Assembly: GCA_037440525.1 (NCBI GenBank)
Contig: JBBITW010000012.1
Span: 1-35,335, forward strand
Origin: JBBITW01 sp037440525
Lineage (GTDB): Bacteria; Desulfobacterota; BSN033; UBA1163
Direction of reading: 5' to 3'
DNA: 35,335 bases
The translations under genes and the position numbers were made by a program. How positions within the stretch are numbered: position 1 is the stretch's first letter; every line of letters starts with the position of its first letter. Positions 7,468-14,316 of the stretch are shown here, one piece after another. The notes below the pieces were generated by a model that made no database searches, was not told where the DNA came from, and saw only the letters and a program-made list of their open reading frames with translations.

Positions 7468-7676
7468 CTCCCCCCATCGAGAGAGTATCTCGTAAAGAAT
7501 GTTAGCTCTTTCATTCTGAACGAAGTGAAAAATCTATGTTTTATAATGAGTTGAATTCAATAGATTCCTCGCTTCGCTCGGAATGACAAAAATTGAAACT
7601 CAGAATGACAAAAATGGAAGCTCGGAATGATAAACATGGCATACAACTCATTATTATACACTCTCAGTGGGGAGAG
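7468..7676. mobile_element. MITE-like element with ~21-bp terminal inverted repeats
   Basis: The ends 7468-7488 and 7656-7676 are imperfect inverted repeats (17 of 21 matching; right end ATACACTCTC...GGGGAGAG). Inside lie a perfect 11-bp inverted repeat ATAATGAGTTG/CAACTCATTAT (7543-7553, 7644-7654), an imperfect 25-bp inverted pair (7511-7535, 7562-7586, 20 of 25 matching) and three 22-bp tandem units. There is no coding capacity. The right end supplies the stop codon of the MinD-like gene (7664-7666); the left end supplies the Shine-Dalgarno purines of the next gene. No target-site duplication was found. Confidence 0.55.
7577..7642. repeat. Three tandem 22-bp units inside the MITE-like element
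   Basis: Units at 7577-7598, 7599-7620 and 7621-7642 share the pattern CTC(G/A)GAATGA(C/T)AAA followed by AT-rich sequence. They abut the right arm of the internal palindrome. They are directly adjacent without spacers, so this is not a CRISPR. Confidence 0.7.
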
Positions 7677-8551
7677 GAAAATAGTGCTTTTTTAACCTCC
7701 TCCCACATATTAAGGACTATCCCCTGAACTTCATTACAGGGATAATCCATTACCGTTTTTCTGTTAACCAATGCCTCAACTACCTTTGATTCATAAGGAA
7801 TTTTCCCTATTATTGCCGAACCATTTCTCTCGCAATAATTTAAAATTTGATTACTATTTTCCAGATTGATATCATACTTATTTATACAAACCACAGATGG
7901 AATCTTAAAATGCTCGGATAGTTTCAAGATTCTCTCAAGGTCATGAATTCCTGAAAGTGTGGGTTCTGTAATTGCCAAGACAAGATTCACTCCGGTCAAT
8001 GAAGCCGTGACCGGGCAACCAATCCCTGGAGGACCATCGATAAGAATGAGGTTCAGTCCCATCTCCTGGGCAACTTCCATCGCCTTCTTTCGAACGACTG
8101 TAACCAATTTACCTGAATTCTCCTCCCCAATCCCTAACCGTGCATGGACGAAAGGGCCATAAGGAGTTTCGGAGACAAACCAATCCCCTGAAAAGGCCTC
8201 TTCCATCTTAATAGCACTTTCTGGACAGATATGACTGCAAAACCCACATCCTTCACAAGAGATGGGATCAATCACCCCATTATTGATTGCATTAAACCGA
8301 CACAGCTCTGTGCAGAAGCCACATTGAGTGCATCTATTTAAATCCACTTGAGGCGATCTTACGCCAAAATATTTCTCTTGGGTCAAAATTTTTGGTTGAA
8401 GCAGAAGATGAAGGTCTGCGGCGTCCACATCGCAATCCACCATGACTTTATCCCTCGCTAAAGCTGCAAATGCAGCTGCAATTGTGGTCTTTCCTGTTCC
8501 ACCCTTTCCACTAACAATTGCCAATTGTTTTACCCTGCTATTTTGTTCCAT
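7664..8551 (-). CDS. MinD/ParA-type ATPase with inserted 2x[4Fe-4S] ferredoxin domain (copy 1)
   Basis: The 295-residue protein is a deviant-Walker P-loop ATPase (GKGGTGKT, 15-22; LILIDGPPGIGCPV as switch II) carrying an inserted ferredoxin domain with C74, C77, C80, C84 and C99, C102, C105, C109. This COG1149 architecture is found next to NifX-type orange-protein genes in Desulfovibrio and other anaerobes, where it is thought to act in metal-cluster assembly or ATP-dependent electron transfer. It pairs with the paralogue at 9073-9924, with an IscU-like scaffold between them. The ATG has no clear ribosome site. The last residues and stop codon come from the MITE-like element. Confidence 0.9.
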   Translation of the reverse strand: MEQNSRVKQLAIVSGKGGTGKTTIAAAFAALARDKVMVDCDVDAADLHLLLQPKILTQEKYFGVRSPQVDLNRCTQCGFCTELCRFNAINNGVIDPISCEGCGFCSHICPESAIKMEEAFSGDWFVSETPYGPFVHARLGIGEENSGKLVTVVRKKAMEVAQEMGLNLILIDGPPGIGCPVTASLTGVNLVLAITEPTLSGIHDLERILKLSEHFKIPSVVCINKYDINLENSNQILNYCERNGSAIIGKIPYESKVVEALVNRKTVMDYPCNEVQGIVLNMWEEVKKALFSSPH

Positions 8552-8648
8552 AAGATTTTAATTTTACTATTTGTTTTTTAAAAGTCTGGAAATTTATTTA
8601 CTCATAACTTTTCTTTCACCCACTTAATTAAAGAAAGACATAATAGGA

Positions 8649-9092
8649 TTATAGATCTATTTTTTTCTTATAGTCCTGTATCGCCTGATGTAGACCTCTT
8701 ATTGCAAGAAGCGAACAATGAGCCTTTCTTGCAGGAATACCACCTGCTGCTATAATTACATCATTGTCTGTAAGTTTTAGTGCCTCATCGAGAGTCTTTC
8801 CAATTGCCAGTTCAGTAGCAATACTTGATGTTGAAATTGCCCCAGGACATCCCTGTGTTAAAAACTTAAATGCGGATATCTTGCCCTCTTCAACCTTAAG
8901 ATATACTCTGATAAAATCACCACAGGTAGGATCGCCAACGGTTGCCACAACGTCAGGATTTTCGATTTCCCCAACATTTCTCGGATGTAAGAAATGGTCA
9001 ATCAGTGTCTCATTATAGACAAGATAACCTACGTTTTCATCCAGGATCTCCTCAGTGGCTATATCGGATTTACTATCTTCCATTTGACTCAT
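8649..9092 (-). CDS. IscU/NifU-N-like iron-sulfur scaffold
   Basis: The 147-residue protein has the three scaffold cysteines of IscU: C57 in GDPTCGD, C82 in QGCPGA and C126 in KAHCSLLA, with the Asp after the first Cys site conserved. It should assemble [2Fe-2S]/[4Fe-4S] clusters. I start it at 9090-9092 (MSQMEDSKSD) because GGAGGAG lies 4 bases before; the longer frame has no ribosome site. The start is inside the 3' end of the MinD copy 2 gene (20-bp overlap), so the two are translationally coupled. Lying between two ferredoxin-type ATPases, it likely supplies clusters to this set rather than general housekeeping; no cysteine desulfurase gene is nearby. Confidence 0.88.
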   Translation of the reverse strand: MSQMEDSKSDIATEEILDENVGYLVYNETLIDHFLHPRNVGEIENPDVVATVGDPTCGDFIRVYLKVEEGKISAFKFLTQGCPGAISTSSIATELAIGKTLDEALKLTDNDVIIAAGGIPARKAHCSLLAIRGLHQAIQDYKKKIDL

Positions 9093-9924
9093 AAAGCTCC
9101 TCCACCCTTTCAAATAGATCTATAAATTTATCTCTATAAGAAGGATCCTCAAAAATAATGGGAATCCCCTTTGAATATGACTCTGCTATTTGACGATCCA
9201 TCGGGATCTCCATTAAAATCGGAATATTCTTCGATTGACAAAAATCCCAAACATCTCGATTCCCAATATCAGCTTTATTAATCACAACTCCCATCGGAAC
9301 CCCAAGTTTTTCAAGCATTCCAACAGCCAGCTCTAAGTCATTAAGTCCAAAGGGAGTTGGTTCTGTGACAAGGATACAGAAGTCGCTTCCTTTGACAGTT
9401 TCAATGACAGGGCAGGCTGTCCCAGGAGGCGCATCAAGAACAACAATTTTATCCTTTTGAATCCTCTCCTTAACCCTCCGAATCAAAGGAGAGGCCATAG
9501 GTTCCCCAACATTCAACACTCCATTAACAAAAAAAATTCCATTTGAACTTCCTTCCTGAACAACTCCAATTTCTCTCTCCACTTCAATAATAGCCTTCTC
9601 AGGGCATAGATAGGAGCAGGCCCCGCATCCATGACAGAGTTCATCAAAGACAAGGACATTTTTCAAAATGACAGCAATCGCATGATACTCACAGACCTTT
9701 GCACATTTTCCACAATATGTGCATCTTGATTCGTCAATTCGGGGAACTGGAATTCCAACAGAGGAAACCTGCTTGATTGTGGGGGTAAGAAATAGGTGGG
9801 AATTAGGTTCCTCCACATCACAGTCAATTATTTGGACAGTGCCTTGGGGAAGGGAAAGGGTTAAGTTGACTGCAATGGTGGTCTTTCCAGTTCCCCCTTT
9901 TCCACTCGCAATAGATATGATCAT
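9073..9924 (-). CDS. MinD/ParA-type ATPase with inserted 2x[4Fe-4S] ferredoxin domain (copy 2)
   Basis: The 283-residue paralogue of the 7664-8551 product has Walker A GKGGTGKT at 8-15, ferredoxin cysteines C68, C71, C74, C78 and C97, C100, C103, C107, and a VVLDAPPGTACPV switch II. The ATG at 9922-9924 is preferred over one 7 codons upstream because GGGAG precedes it and the protein then begins directly with the first beta-strand. Paired copies like this (often called the orange-protein operon ATPases) suggest a heterodimer. It overlaps the IscU-like gene downstream and follows the radical SAM gene by 51 bp. Confidence 0.9.
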   Translation of the reverse strand: MIISIASGKGGTGKTTIAVNLTLSLPQGTVQIIDCDVEEPNSHLFLTPTIKQVSSVGIPVPRIDESRCTYCGKCAKVCEYHAIAVILKNVLVFDELCHGCGACSYLCPEKAIIEVEREIGVVQEGSSNGIFFVNGVLNVGEPMASPLIRRVKERIQKDKIVVLDAPPGTACPVIETVKGSDFCILVTEPTPFGLNDLELAVGMLEKLGVPMGVVINKADIGNRDVWDFCQSKNIPILMEIPMDRQIAESYSKGIPIIFEDPSYRDKFIDLFERVEELYESNGR

Positions 9925-9975
9925 ACTGTTCTCCCTTATTAACAAATATTAAGAAATTACTATCCTTATTCCTTT

Positions 9976-10929
9976 TTAATCAACCGCGGTATTCTCATAA
10001 TAGCAACGATGCTCGTATATCCTGTATCGAATTCCCCCTCTTTTCCTTAAATGATCCAGTCGCTTCACAACTTCATCGATACGGAGTCCAAGAGCCCTGG
10101 AAATATCCTCAATTGTACAGGGCCTTCTCTTAATTAAGTTAAAGATGTCTGTATCTTTCACAGAATTAAGTTCTTCACCCATTGGCTGAGCAAACTCAGA
10201 AATAATCTCCGCTTTTTCTCCCAAATTTTTCCTTATCCTCTCAAGTTGAGTAGATGTCAAGGGATAAGCAAATTCTTCTGCAGGGGGCCTAACAGGAGTA
10301 TTCAGTTGGACCCTATCAGGCCCAATTCTTTCTATAATCCCTTTAAGTCTTTCAATCTCCCTTTTGTCATCATTTATCCCTCTACAAAATACCACTTCGA
10401 GCCATAATTGATGGCGATACTGTTTACGGAATTGAATAAGACCGGAAATAATTTCTTCTATCTTCAATGATTGGTGAGGTCTATTCAAACACTGAAAAGT
10501 AGCATTGCTGATGGCATCGAGGGAAGGCAAAACTACATCAGCTTCCAATAAATCATTTCTAACTTCTTCGATAAAGAGCAAAGAACCATTCGTTAAAACT
10601 GCTAAGGGAATTGAAGTATAAGACTTGATAGCATGAATGATTTCCCCAATATTTCGATTAAGTGTCGGCTCCCCTGATCCAGAAAGGGTTATGTAATCCG
10701 GTTTTATTGATTTTATGGATAAAACAGATTCTAACTCAATTATGATTTCTTGCGGTTTTATATAAGGTTCTCGCAATACAGTTTTATTTATCGTTCTACC
10801 CAGATCGCAATAGATGCAATCAAAAGTACATGTTTTATATGGGACAAGATCAACTCCCAGGGACCTTCCTAATCTTCTTGAAGGAACAGGACCAAAAATA
10901 TACTTAAGTGGATTTAAAGAATTATCCAT
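9976..10929 (-). CDS. Radical SAM protein with C-terminal winged helix (COG0731-like)
   Basis: The 317-residue enzyme has the radical-SAM cluster motif C34-xxx-C38-xx-C41 (CTFDCIYC) preceded by FGPVPSRRLGRSLGVDL, a hallmark of the COG0731 branch, and the SAM-binding GSGEPTLN. The last 70 residues look like a winged-helix domain (CTIEDISRALGLRIDEVVKRLDHLRKRG) that may bind DNA or a partner. The ATG at 10927-10929 is preceded by GGAG and overlaps the yqeB stop codon by 8 bp; the much longer upstream frame is a shadow inside yqeB. The product is unknown, but the context (YqeB, MinD-ferredoxin pair, NifX proteins) suggests cofactor maturation. Confidence 0.85.
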   Translation of the reverse strand: MDNSLNPLKYIFGPVPSRRLGRSLGVDLVPYKTCTFDCIYCDLGRTINKTVLREPYIKPQEIIIELESVLSIKSIKPDYITLSGSGEPTLNRNIGEIIHAIKSYTSIPLAVLTNGSLLFIEEVRNDLLEADVVLPSLDAISNATFQCLNRPHQSLKIEEIISGLIQFRKQYRHQLWLEVVFCRGINDDKREIERLKGIIERIGPDRVQLNTPVRPPAEEFAYPLTSTQLERIRKNLGEKAEIISEFAQPMGEELNSVKDTDIFNLIKRRPCTIEDISRALGLRIDEVVKRLDHLRKRGGIRYRIYEHRCYYENTAVD

Positions 10930-11734
10930 TAAAGTGCTCCAGAATTGCCTGCAGGACTCCTCCGGAAATTGTCCTTGCCTTGTCCGAAATTGTATAGCAA
11001 TAGCTATTAATTCCCCGTGGGTCGACGTCACCTAATTTCATCCCTCTCCAGACTTCAGCCCCATCCCTCAACAGACCCCGGATGACACCTGTAATCCTTG
11101 ATGGAACCAAAGTATTCCCCACCATCCCTACCTTTTCATTTGCTCTTACTCTATCACCAATCCTTTTCAAAGCCTTAAACTTTCCAGCCTTAGGTGCCCG
11201 GATCACCCTCTCTTCCGTATAACCACTGATAGCTCCAGGAATCCCTGTATTTGGCTCAGCCTCTCCGTTTGAAATGATTCTTCCCAGATCGTGACCCCTG
11301 TTTGTCTCAATTACAAAATGAACATCCTTCCCTGCATGGAATCCTGGCCCAAGACCAATAACCAAAGGGGCATCTGTGATCTTTGTGCCCAGATTCTTTT
11401 TTGCCAGAGTGGCATCAATAAGAACATCTGGTTTCAAGAAGTCCTTAACCTCTGCTTCCGGATCAATAAGAATCGGAATCTTCCCTTCTTTCCACGCCTC
11501 TAAGATATGATCTTTTGACTCAACTCTTTTGGCAGTAATCCCCTCTACTTCTTTCTCAGAATCGAAGATCGCCTCCGAAAATGTCACTTCTCTTCTCACT
11601 GCTTGAGGGTTCGAAACTTCGGTCATACAAACCTTAAAATGGCAGGAGGCAAGTCGATGGGCAACTCCTGAAGCCATCTCTCCTGCCCCTCTGATTAAAA
11701 TCACCAGGTCACTAAGTTTTTTATCCATATCCAT
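10922..11734 (-). CDS. yqeB: YqeB, selenium-dependent molybdenum hydroxylase maturation protein
   Basis: The 270-residue protein matches the YqeB/EF2563 family over full length: LVILIRGAGEMASGVAHRL at the N-terminus, DVLIDATLAKKNLGT, PLVIGLGPGFHAG, and the C-terminal GDVDPRG and SDKARTISGGVLQAIL segments. The family co-occurs with selenium-dependent molybdenum hydroxylases, in which a labile selenium is inserted next to the molybdenum cofactor. Its presence fits the two candidate selenoproteins in this window and implies selenium metabolism in the organism. The ATG at 11732-11734 is used; the TTG before it is less likely. It lies 5 bp after the DUF1858 gene and overlaps the radical SAM gene. 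No hydroxylase subunit genes lie in the window. Confidence 0.88.
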   Translation of the reverse strand: MDMDKKLSDLVILIRGAGEMASGVAHRLASCHFKVCMTEVSNPQAVRREVTFSEAIFDSEKEVEGITAKRVESKDHILEAWKEGKIPILIDPEAEVKDFLKPDVLIDATLAKKNLGTKITDAPLVIGLGPGFHAGKDVHFVIETNRGHDLGRIISNGEAEPNTGIPGAISGYTEERVIRAPKAGKFKALKRIGDRVRANEKVGMVGNTLVPSRITGVIRGLLRDGAEVWRGMKLGDVDPRGINSYCYTISDKARTISGGVLQAILEHFNG

Positions 11735-11739
11735 CAATA

Positions 11740-11949
11740 CTAAACTTTCTTAAATTCTTGAAGCAATCTCTTCTGATTAATATCAAATAAAATACAGGCC
11801 ATACCAAGGGTTAGAATTTTAAACCCGGGCCTATTCAAACAATCCTTTCCAAAGTATCTCTCGAGGATTTCACATGCTTGAGGAACCTTTTTTATAATTT
11901 CTCCAATTAGCCTATATTCTATTGATATTTTCTTCCATCGATATTCCAT
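11740..11949 (-). CDS. DUF1858-like small helical protein
   Basis: The 69-residue protein contains IGEIIKKVPQACEILERYFGKDCL followed by a Gly-x-Lys-x-x-Thr-Leu segment, close to the DUF1858 helical domain (usual form: IGE-hydrophobic-x-KYPEAxEIL...Cxx-CP). The usual CxxC is reduced here to one Cys (DCLNRPG). DUF1858 domains are found fused or next to hybrid-cluster and redox proteins in anaerobes. The ATG at 11947-11949 is chosen because the longer frame begins with an unsupported GTG; its ribosome site is also weak. It sits between the zinc-ribbon gene and yqeB in one tight transcription unit. Confidence 0.6.
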   Translation of the reverse strand: MEYRWKKISIEYRLIGEIIKKVPQACEILERYFGKDCLNRPGFKILTLGMACILFDINQKRLLQEFKKV

Positions 11950-11957
11950 AGCCCAGG

Positions 11958-12188
11958 CTATTTCCTCACCATCCTTGTTCCACACTCAGGACAAATTATA
12001 TCAAAGCAAGGTATCCCAGCCTCATGAGTAACAGTAGTCCCACATTTTGGACACGTACACTCTCCTCCAGGGCCTGCCCCTGCTCTTGAACCACCCATTC
12101 TTCCTCTGCGAGATCCACCCATTCCTGCACCTCTACCTGTTCCTGGACCACTTCCCCAAGGTGGACCTGTTCCATCTCCCCTCGGCAT
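11958..12188 (-). CDS. Gly/Arg-rich protein with C-terminal zinc ribbon
   Basis: The 76-residue protein opens with MPRGDGTGPPWGSGPGTG and a Gly/Arg-rich low-complexity segment to about residue 44, resembling the start of DUF5320 proteins. It ends with a zinc ribbon of two CxxC pairs (CTCPKCGTT and IICPECGTR) about 20 residues apart. AGGAGGTGA at 12194-12202 is a near-perfect ribosome site that overlaps the stop codon of the CdhA-like gene, so the two are coupled. Many ORP-type clusters carry such small MP-GDGTGP proteins, whose role is unknown. Confidence 0.75.
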   Translation of the reverse strand: MPRGDGTGPPWGSGPGTGRGAGMGGSRRGRMGGSRAGAGPGGECTCPKCGTTVTHEAGIPCFDIICPECGTRMVRK

Positions 12189-12203
12189 ACAAATCACCTC
12201 CTT

Positions 12204-12587
12204 TCAATGTATTACTGAATCTAATGGAACCTTTGTAGGATAAGTACCAATCAAGACCTCTAAGATATGCCCGGCATGAGCAGCATGAGCTGAACATCCC
12301 ATTAGACAAGCCAAAAGCACAATCCTTGCCTGCTGAGTAGCAATATCGATCCCGCATGCCCCCCTTCGGTCCTCTGTGAGATCGCATTTACCATATGTGC
12401 AAAGACAACATAAGTCACAAAAGGGCGCATACCAGGGTTTGTATGTCTTAAGAAGCCTCATATCCCAGTTTCTTAGATCCGAAATCTCTGGCATGGGAGT
12501 ATGGCCGACTGGTTCCCATGGAATCTCTGCCTTTATCTTTCGATGAATCTCTTCCAATTTTTTTGTCAACTCTTTTATCTCTGCCAT
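12204..12587 (-). CDS. Stand-alone N-terminal Fe-S domain of archaeal-type CO dehydrogenase alpha subunit (CdhA-like)
   Basis: The 127-residue protein matches the N-terminal part of acetyl-CoA decarbonylase/synthase CO dehydrogenase: TPMPEISDLRNWDMRLL, APFCDLCCLCTYGKCDLT, RRGACGIDIATQQARIVLL and GCSAHAAHAGHILE. The cluster ligands C57, C60, C61, C63, C68 and C78 are kept, as are His 101, 104 and 107. Full CdhA has about 800 residues; here the protein stops at residue 127, before any active-site C-cluster region. The stop overlaps the strong ribosome site of the next gene and the frame is intact, so this looks like a settled small gene rather than a fresh break. It probably carries one or two Fe-S clusters; no other CODH gene is present. 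Confidence 0.7.
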   Translation of the reverse strand: MAEIKELTKKLEEIHRKIKAEIPWEPVGHTPMPEISDLRNWDMRLLKTYKPWYAPFCDLCCLCTYGKCDLTEDRRGACGIDIATQQARIVLLACLMGCSAHAAHAGHILEVLIGTYPTKVPLDSVIH

Positions 12588-12628
12588 TTTTAGATCCTTT
12601 CAACTTCCCTTTTCTAAAACTCAGAATG

Positions 12629-12724
12629 TTATAATACATTAGGGTAATCCTCCCATACACCAAGACCCACAGAGGGCCAGGGCGGAGACCATCCCCTGAA
12701 TCCAAAACCTCTACCAAATGGCAT
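12629..12724 (-). CDS. Small Gly/Trp/Pro-rich peptide, 31 residues
   Basis: ATG at 12722-12724 opens a short frame starting MPFGRGFGFRGWSPPWPSVG, a pattern seen in tiny Gly/Phe/Trp-rich proteins next to DUF5320 genes. AAAGGGG upstream is a possible ribosome site. The expected Gly-rich continuation seems lost after residue 22, where the frame turns to WEDYPNVL, so the 3' half may be frameshifted. Function unknown. Confidence 0.45.
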   Translation of the reverse strand: MPFGRGFGFRGWSPPWPSVGLGVWEDYPNVL

Positions 12725-12761
12725 GATGCCCCTTTGCTTTATAATTTCATATTAGCGATGG

Positions 12762-12793
12762 CTTCTGGGGATTGAATATCCAATCCCCAGAAG
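12762..12793 (-). terminator. Strong hairpin (13-bp perfect stem), possible attenuator or terminator
   Basis: CTTCTGGGGATTG (12762-12774) and its exact complement (12781-12793) flank a 6-nt loop. It lies 35 bp after the stop of the DUF5320 gene and upstream of the 31-residue peptide. No U-tract follows, so intrinsic termination is uncertain; transcript processing or stabilisation is an alternative. Confidence 0.5.
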
Positions 12794-12827
12794 GGCTGTT
12801 GATGTCCCCCATACAACTAATTTTTTA

Positions 12828-13094
12828 TTACCACCACCAACGACGAAGTCCCCTGCCACCGCCAAACACTCTACCACGGCCTCCACCCCACGGAAGACCA
12901 CCACGACCTGCCCCAAAGACAGGACCATACAAAGGCCTACCATAGAATGGGTAAAAACCCATAGGTGGATAGTATGGTGTCCTAAATCCATATCCATAAG
13001 GCCCGTAAGATCGATATGGCATGGCACAGAAACCTCTTGCCCCACCTGTCATTGGACCCATTCCCATCGGTCCTGTTCCATCAAATCCTGGCAT
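12828..13094 (-). CDS. DUF5320-like Gly/Tyr-rich small protein
   Basis: The 88-residue protein starts MPGFDGTGPMGMGPMTGG, the classic DUF5320 opening, and continues as Gly/Tyr/Pro/Phe-rich low complexity (GFYPFYGRPLYGPVFG) ending in RRWWW. One Cys (GFCAMP) follows the opening. The ATG at 13092-13094 is chosen over an upstream one because GGAGGTG precedes it. Such proteins accompany NifX/MinD-ferredoxin clusters in anaerobes; they may be metal-binding or structural, but no activity is known. The usual C-terminal coiled coil of the family is absent here and appears instead in the next small gene (13259-13465). Confidence 0.8.
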   Translation of the reverse strand: MPGFDGTGPMGMGPMTGGARGFCAMPYRSYGPYGYGFRTPYYPPMGFYPFYGRPLYGPVFGAGRGGLPWGGGRGRVFGGGRGLRRWWW

Positions 13095-13258
13095 AATAAG
13101 CACCTCCTTTCGAATCAAAGTCGTTAGTCCAAAGTTTAGGGTTAAGATGCCAGTTCCGTTAAAGGGCTACGTAGTTAGGCTTAAAGTCTTTTAACCGTAA
13201 CCCTATGACCAAATACGAAACGGGCTTCCTATCCTTAGCCTAAAGACAATCTCCATGG

Positions 13259-13465
13259 CTATTTTTTCAGTTCTTCAATCCTTTTCTCAATCTGGCGCAG
13301 TTCTTCTCTTAGAAAATTGGCCTCTTCTTCGAGAAAACGAATCTCTTCTTCCTTGGTGGGTGATCCCCATGGTGGAACTGGTGCTCCATACCAACCTGGG
13401 TACCAACACCACCTTCTGCCGTATCCATAAGGATGATATCCCCATGGTCCCATTCCGTATGGCAT
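13259..13465 (-). CDS. DUF5320-related small protein with C-terminal coiled coil
   Basis: The 68-residue protein has an aromatic/Gly-rich N-terminal half (MPYGMGPWGYHPYGYG, then RRWCWYPGWYG) and a charged C-terminal helix from about residue 37 with heptad-like Leu/Ile spacing (EEIRFLEEEANFLREELRQ), a likely dimer or trimer coiled coil. GGAGG lies 8 bases upstream of the ATG. Together with the 12828-13094 product it makes up the two halves (Gly-rich and coiled coil) normally seen in one DUF5320 protein. The 140 bp downstream to the next gene (13119-13258) show no gene, promoter or terminator I could support. Confidence 0.75.
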   Translation of the reverse strand: MPYGMGPWGYHPYGYGRRWCWYPGWYGAPVPPWGSPTKEEEIRFLEEEANFLREELRQIEKRIEELKK

Positions 13466-13534
13466 AATGATTCCTCCTTTCAGTTCCGTGACTCGTGTTA
13501 CGTGATTAGTTAATGGTGAAACACGATTCGCAAT

Positions 13535-13930
13535 TTATGAACCTCTACGGCCACCCATGCCTCGACCTCCCATACCAAAGTGAGGAGGAACTGTTGGCCC
13601 TGAAGATTCTCGTAGACTCCCTGACCTGTATTTCTCAATAACTTCTTTCACAGTTCCACCAGAAACCATATATACCTTAATTCCTGAAGAAGAAAGAGCT
13701 GAAGCTGCATTTGGCCCAATATTACCCGTAATCAAGGCATTTGCCCCTTTTTGCGAAATAAATTGAGCAGCCTGAATACCAGCACCTCCCATTGCCATTA
13801 ATCCTTCATTCTCAAACGCTTCAAATTCCATGGTTTCAGGATCAACAAAGACAAAATACTGGCACCTTCCGAATCTGGGATCTATTTGGGCATTAAGGTC
13901 TTTTCCTGTCGAACTAATAGCAATCTTCAT
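13535..13930 (-). CDS. NifX/orange-protein-like (dinitrogenase Fe-Mo cofactor family), copy A
   Basis: The 131-residue protein has the NifX/NafY-type fold signature: KIAISSTGKDLNAQIDPRFGRCQYFVFVD at the N-terminus, then GGAGIQAAQFISQKGANALITGNIGPNA and VYMVSGGTVKEVIEKY. Relatives bind Fe-Mo-type or Mo-Cu clusters; the Desulfovibrio orange protein is the closest known functional model. The Gly/Arg-rich tail (GMGGRGMGGRRGS) is unusual. The ATG at 13928-13930 overlaps the previous gene's TGA (ATGA), a clear coupling. Confidence 0.88.
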   Translation of the reverse strand: MKIAISSTGKDLNAQIDPRFGRCQYFVFVDPETMEFEAFENEGLMAMGGAGIQAAQFISQKGANALITGNIGPNAASALSSSGIKVYMVSGGTVKEVIEKYRSGSLRESSGPTVPPHFGMGGRGMGGRRGS

Positions 13931-14316
13931 TTTGCTTCTCCTTCGCATCCATGGTCTTGTCCGTGATGTTCGCAAGCAACTATTCCCTCAATCTCACCTC
14001 TCAAATAGGCCTCAACAATATCCCTCACTTTTCCCTGAACCCCTGTAGCAACATCTATCCCAAATTGATTGAAAAAGTCTATTGCCCTCGGTCCCATTCC
14101 ACCTGCAATCATCACATCTGCCTTTTGTGAATGGATGAACTGAGGAATAACCCCGGGTTGATGGTTTGGAAAGTAAGGGTTCTTTATTACCTCACAACCA
14201 AGAATACGATCTTCCTCCACATCCACAAAGGTATAGAATGGACACCTCCCGAAATGGGCACTGAGGGACCCCTCAAAACCACGATCATCATCAGAAGCCA
14301 ATGCAATCCTCTTCAT
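13927..14316 (-). CDS. NifX/orange-protein-like, copy B with His/Cys tail
   Basis: The 129-residue NifX-family protein contains SLSAHFGRCPFYTFVDVEED, then ADVMIAGGMGPRAIDFFNQFGI and VRDIVEAYLRGE. The C-terminus ends in a His/Cys-rich stretch (CEHHGQDHGCEG) that may bind metal, absent in copy A. Start and stop overlap the genes on both sides by 4 bp, linking Mrp, copy B and copy A in one translational chain. Probable role: metallocluster carrier or storage in an ORP-like complex. Confidence 0.88.
   Translation of the reverse strand: MKRIALASDDDRGFEGSLSAHFGRCPFYTFVDVEEDRILGCEVIKNPYFPNHQPGVIPQFIHSQKADVMIAGGMGPRAIDFFNQFGIDVATGVQGKVRDIVEAYLRGEIEGIVACEHHGQDHGCEGEAK

Noticed and set aside
7577..7642. 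Tandem 22-bp repeats as a CRISPR array
   Set aside because: Units are directly adjacent with no spacers and only three copies; no cas genes nearby.
12204..12206. TGA at the end of the CdhA-like gene, in frame with the following zinc-ribbon gene, as a third selenocysteine codon
   Set aside because: AGGAGGTGA directly follows and gives the next gene its own start; no SECIS-type hairpin with suitable spacing was seen, and the joined product would not match any CODH continuation.
12448..12717. 89-residue minus-strand ORF overlapping the CdhA-like gene
   Set aside because: Overlaps the CdhA-like coding region in another frame and has no family match or ribosome site.
12752..13045. 97-residue minus-strand ORF over the DUF5320 gene
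   Set aside because: Shadow frame of the Gly/Tyr-rich gene at 12828-13094, which has the strong ribosome site and family N-terminus.
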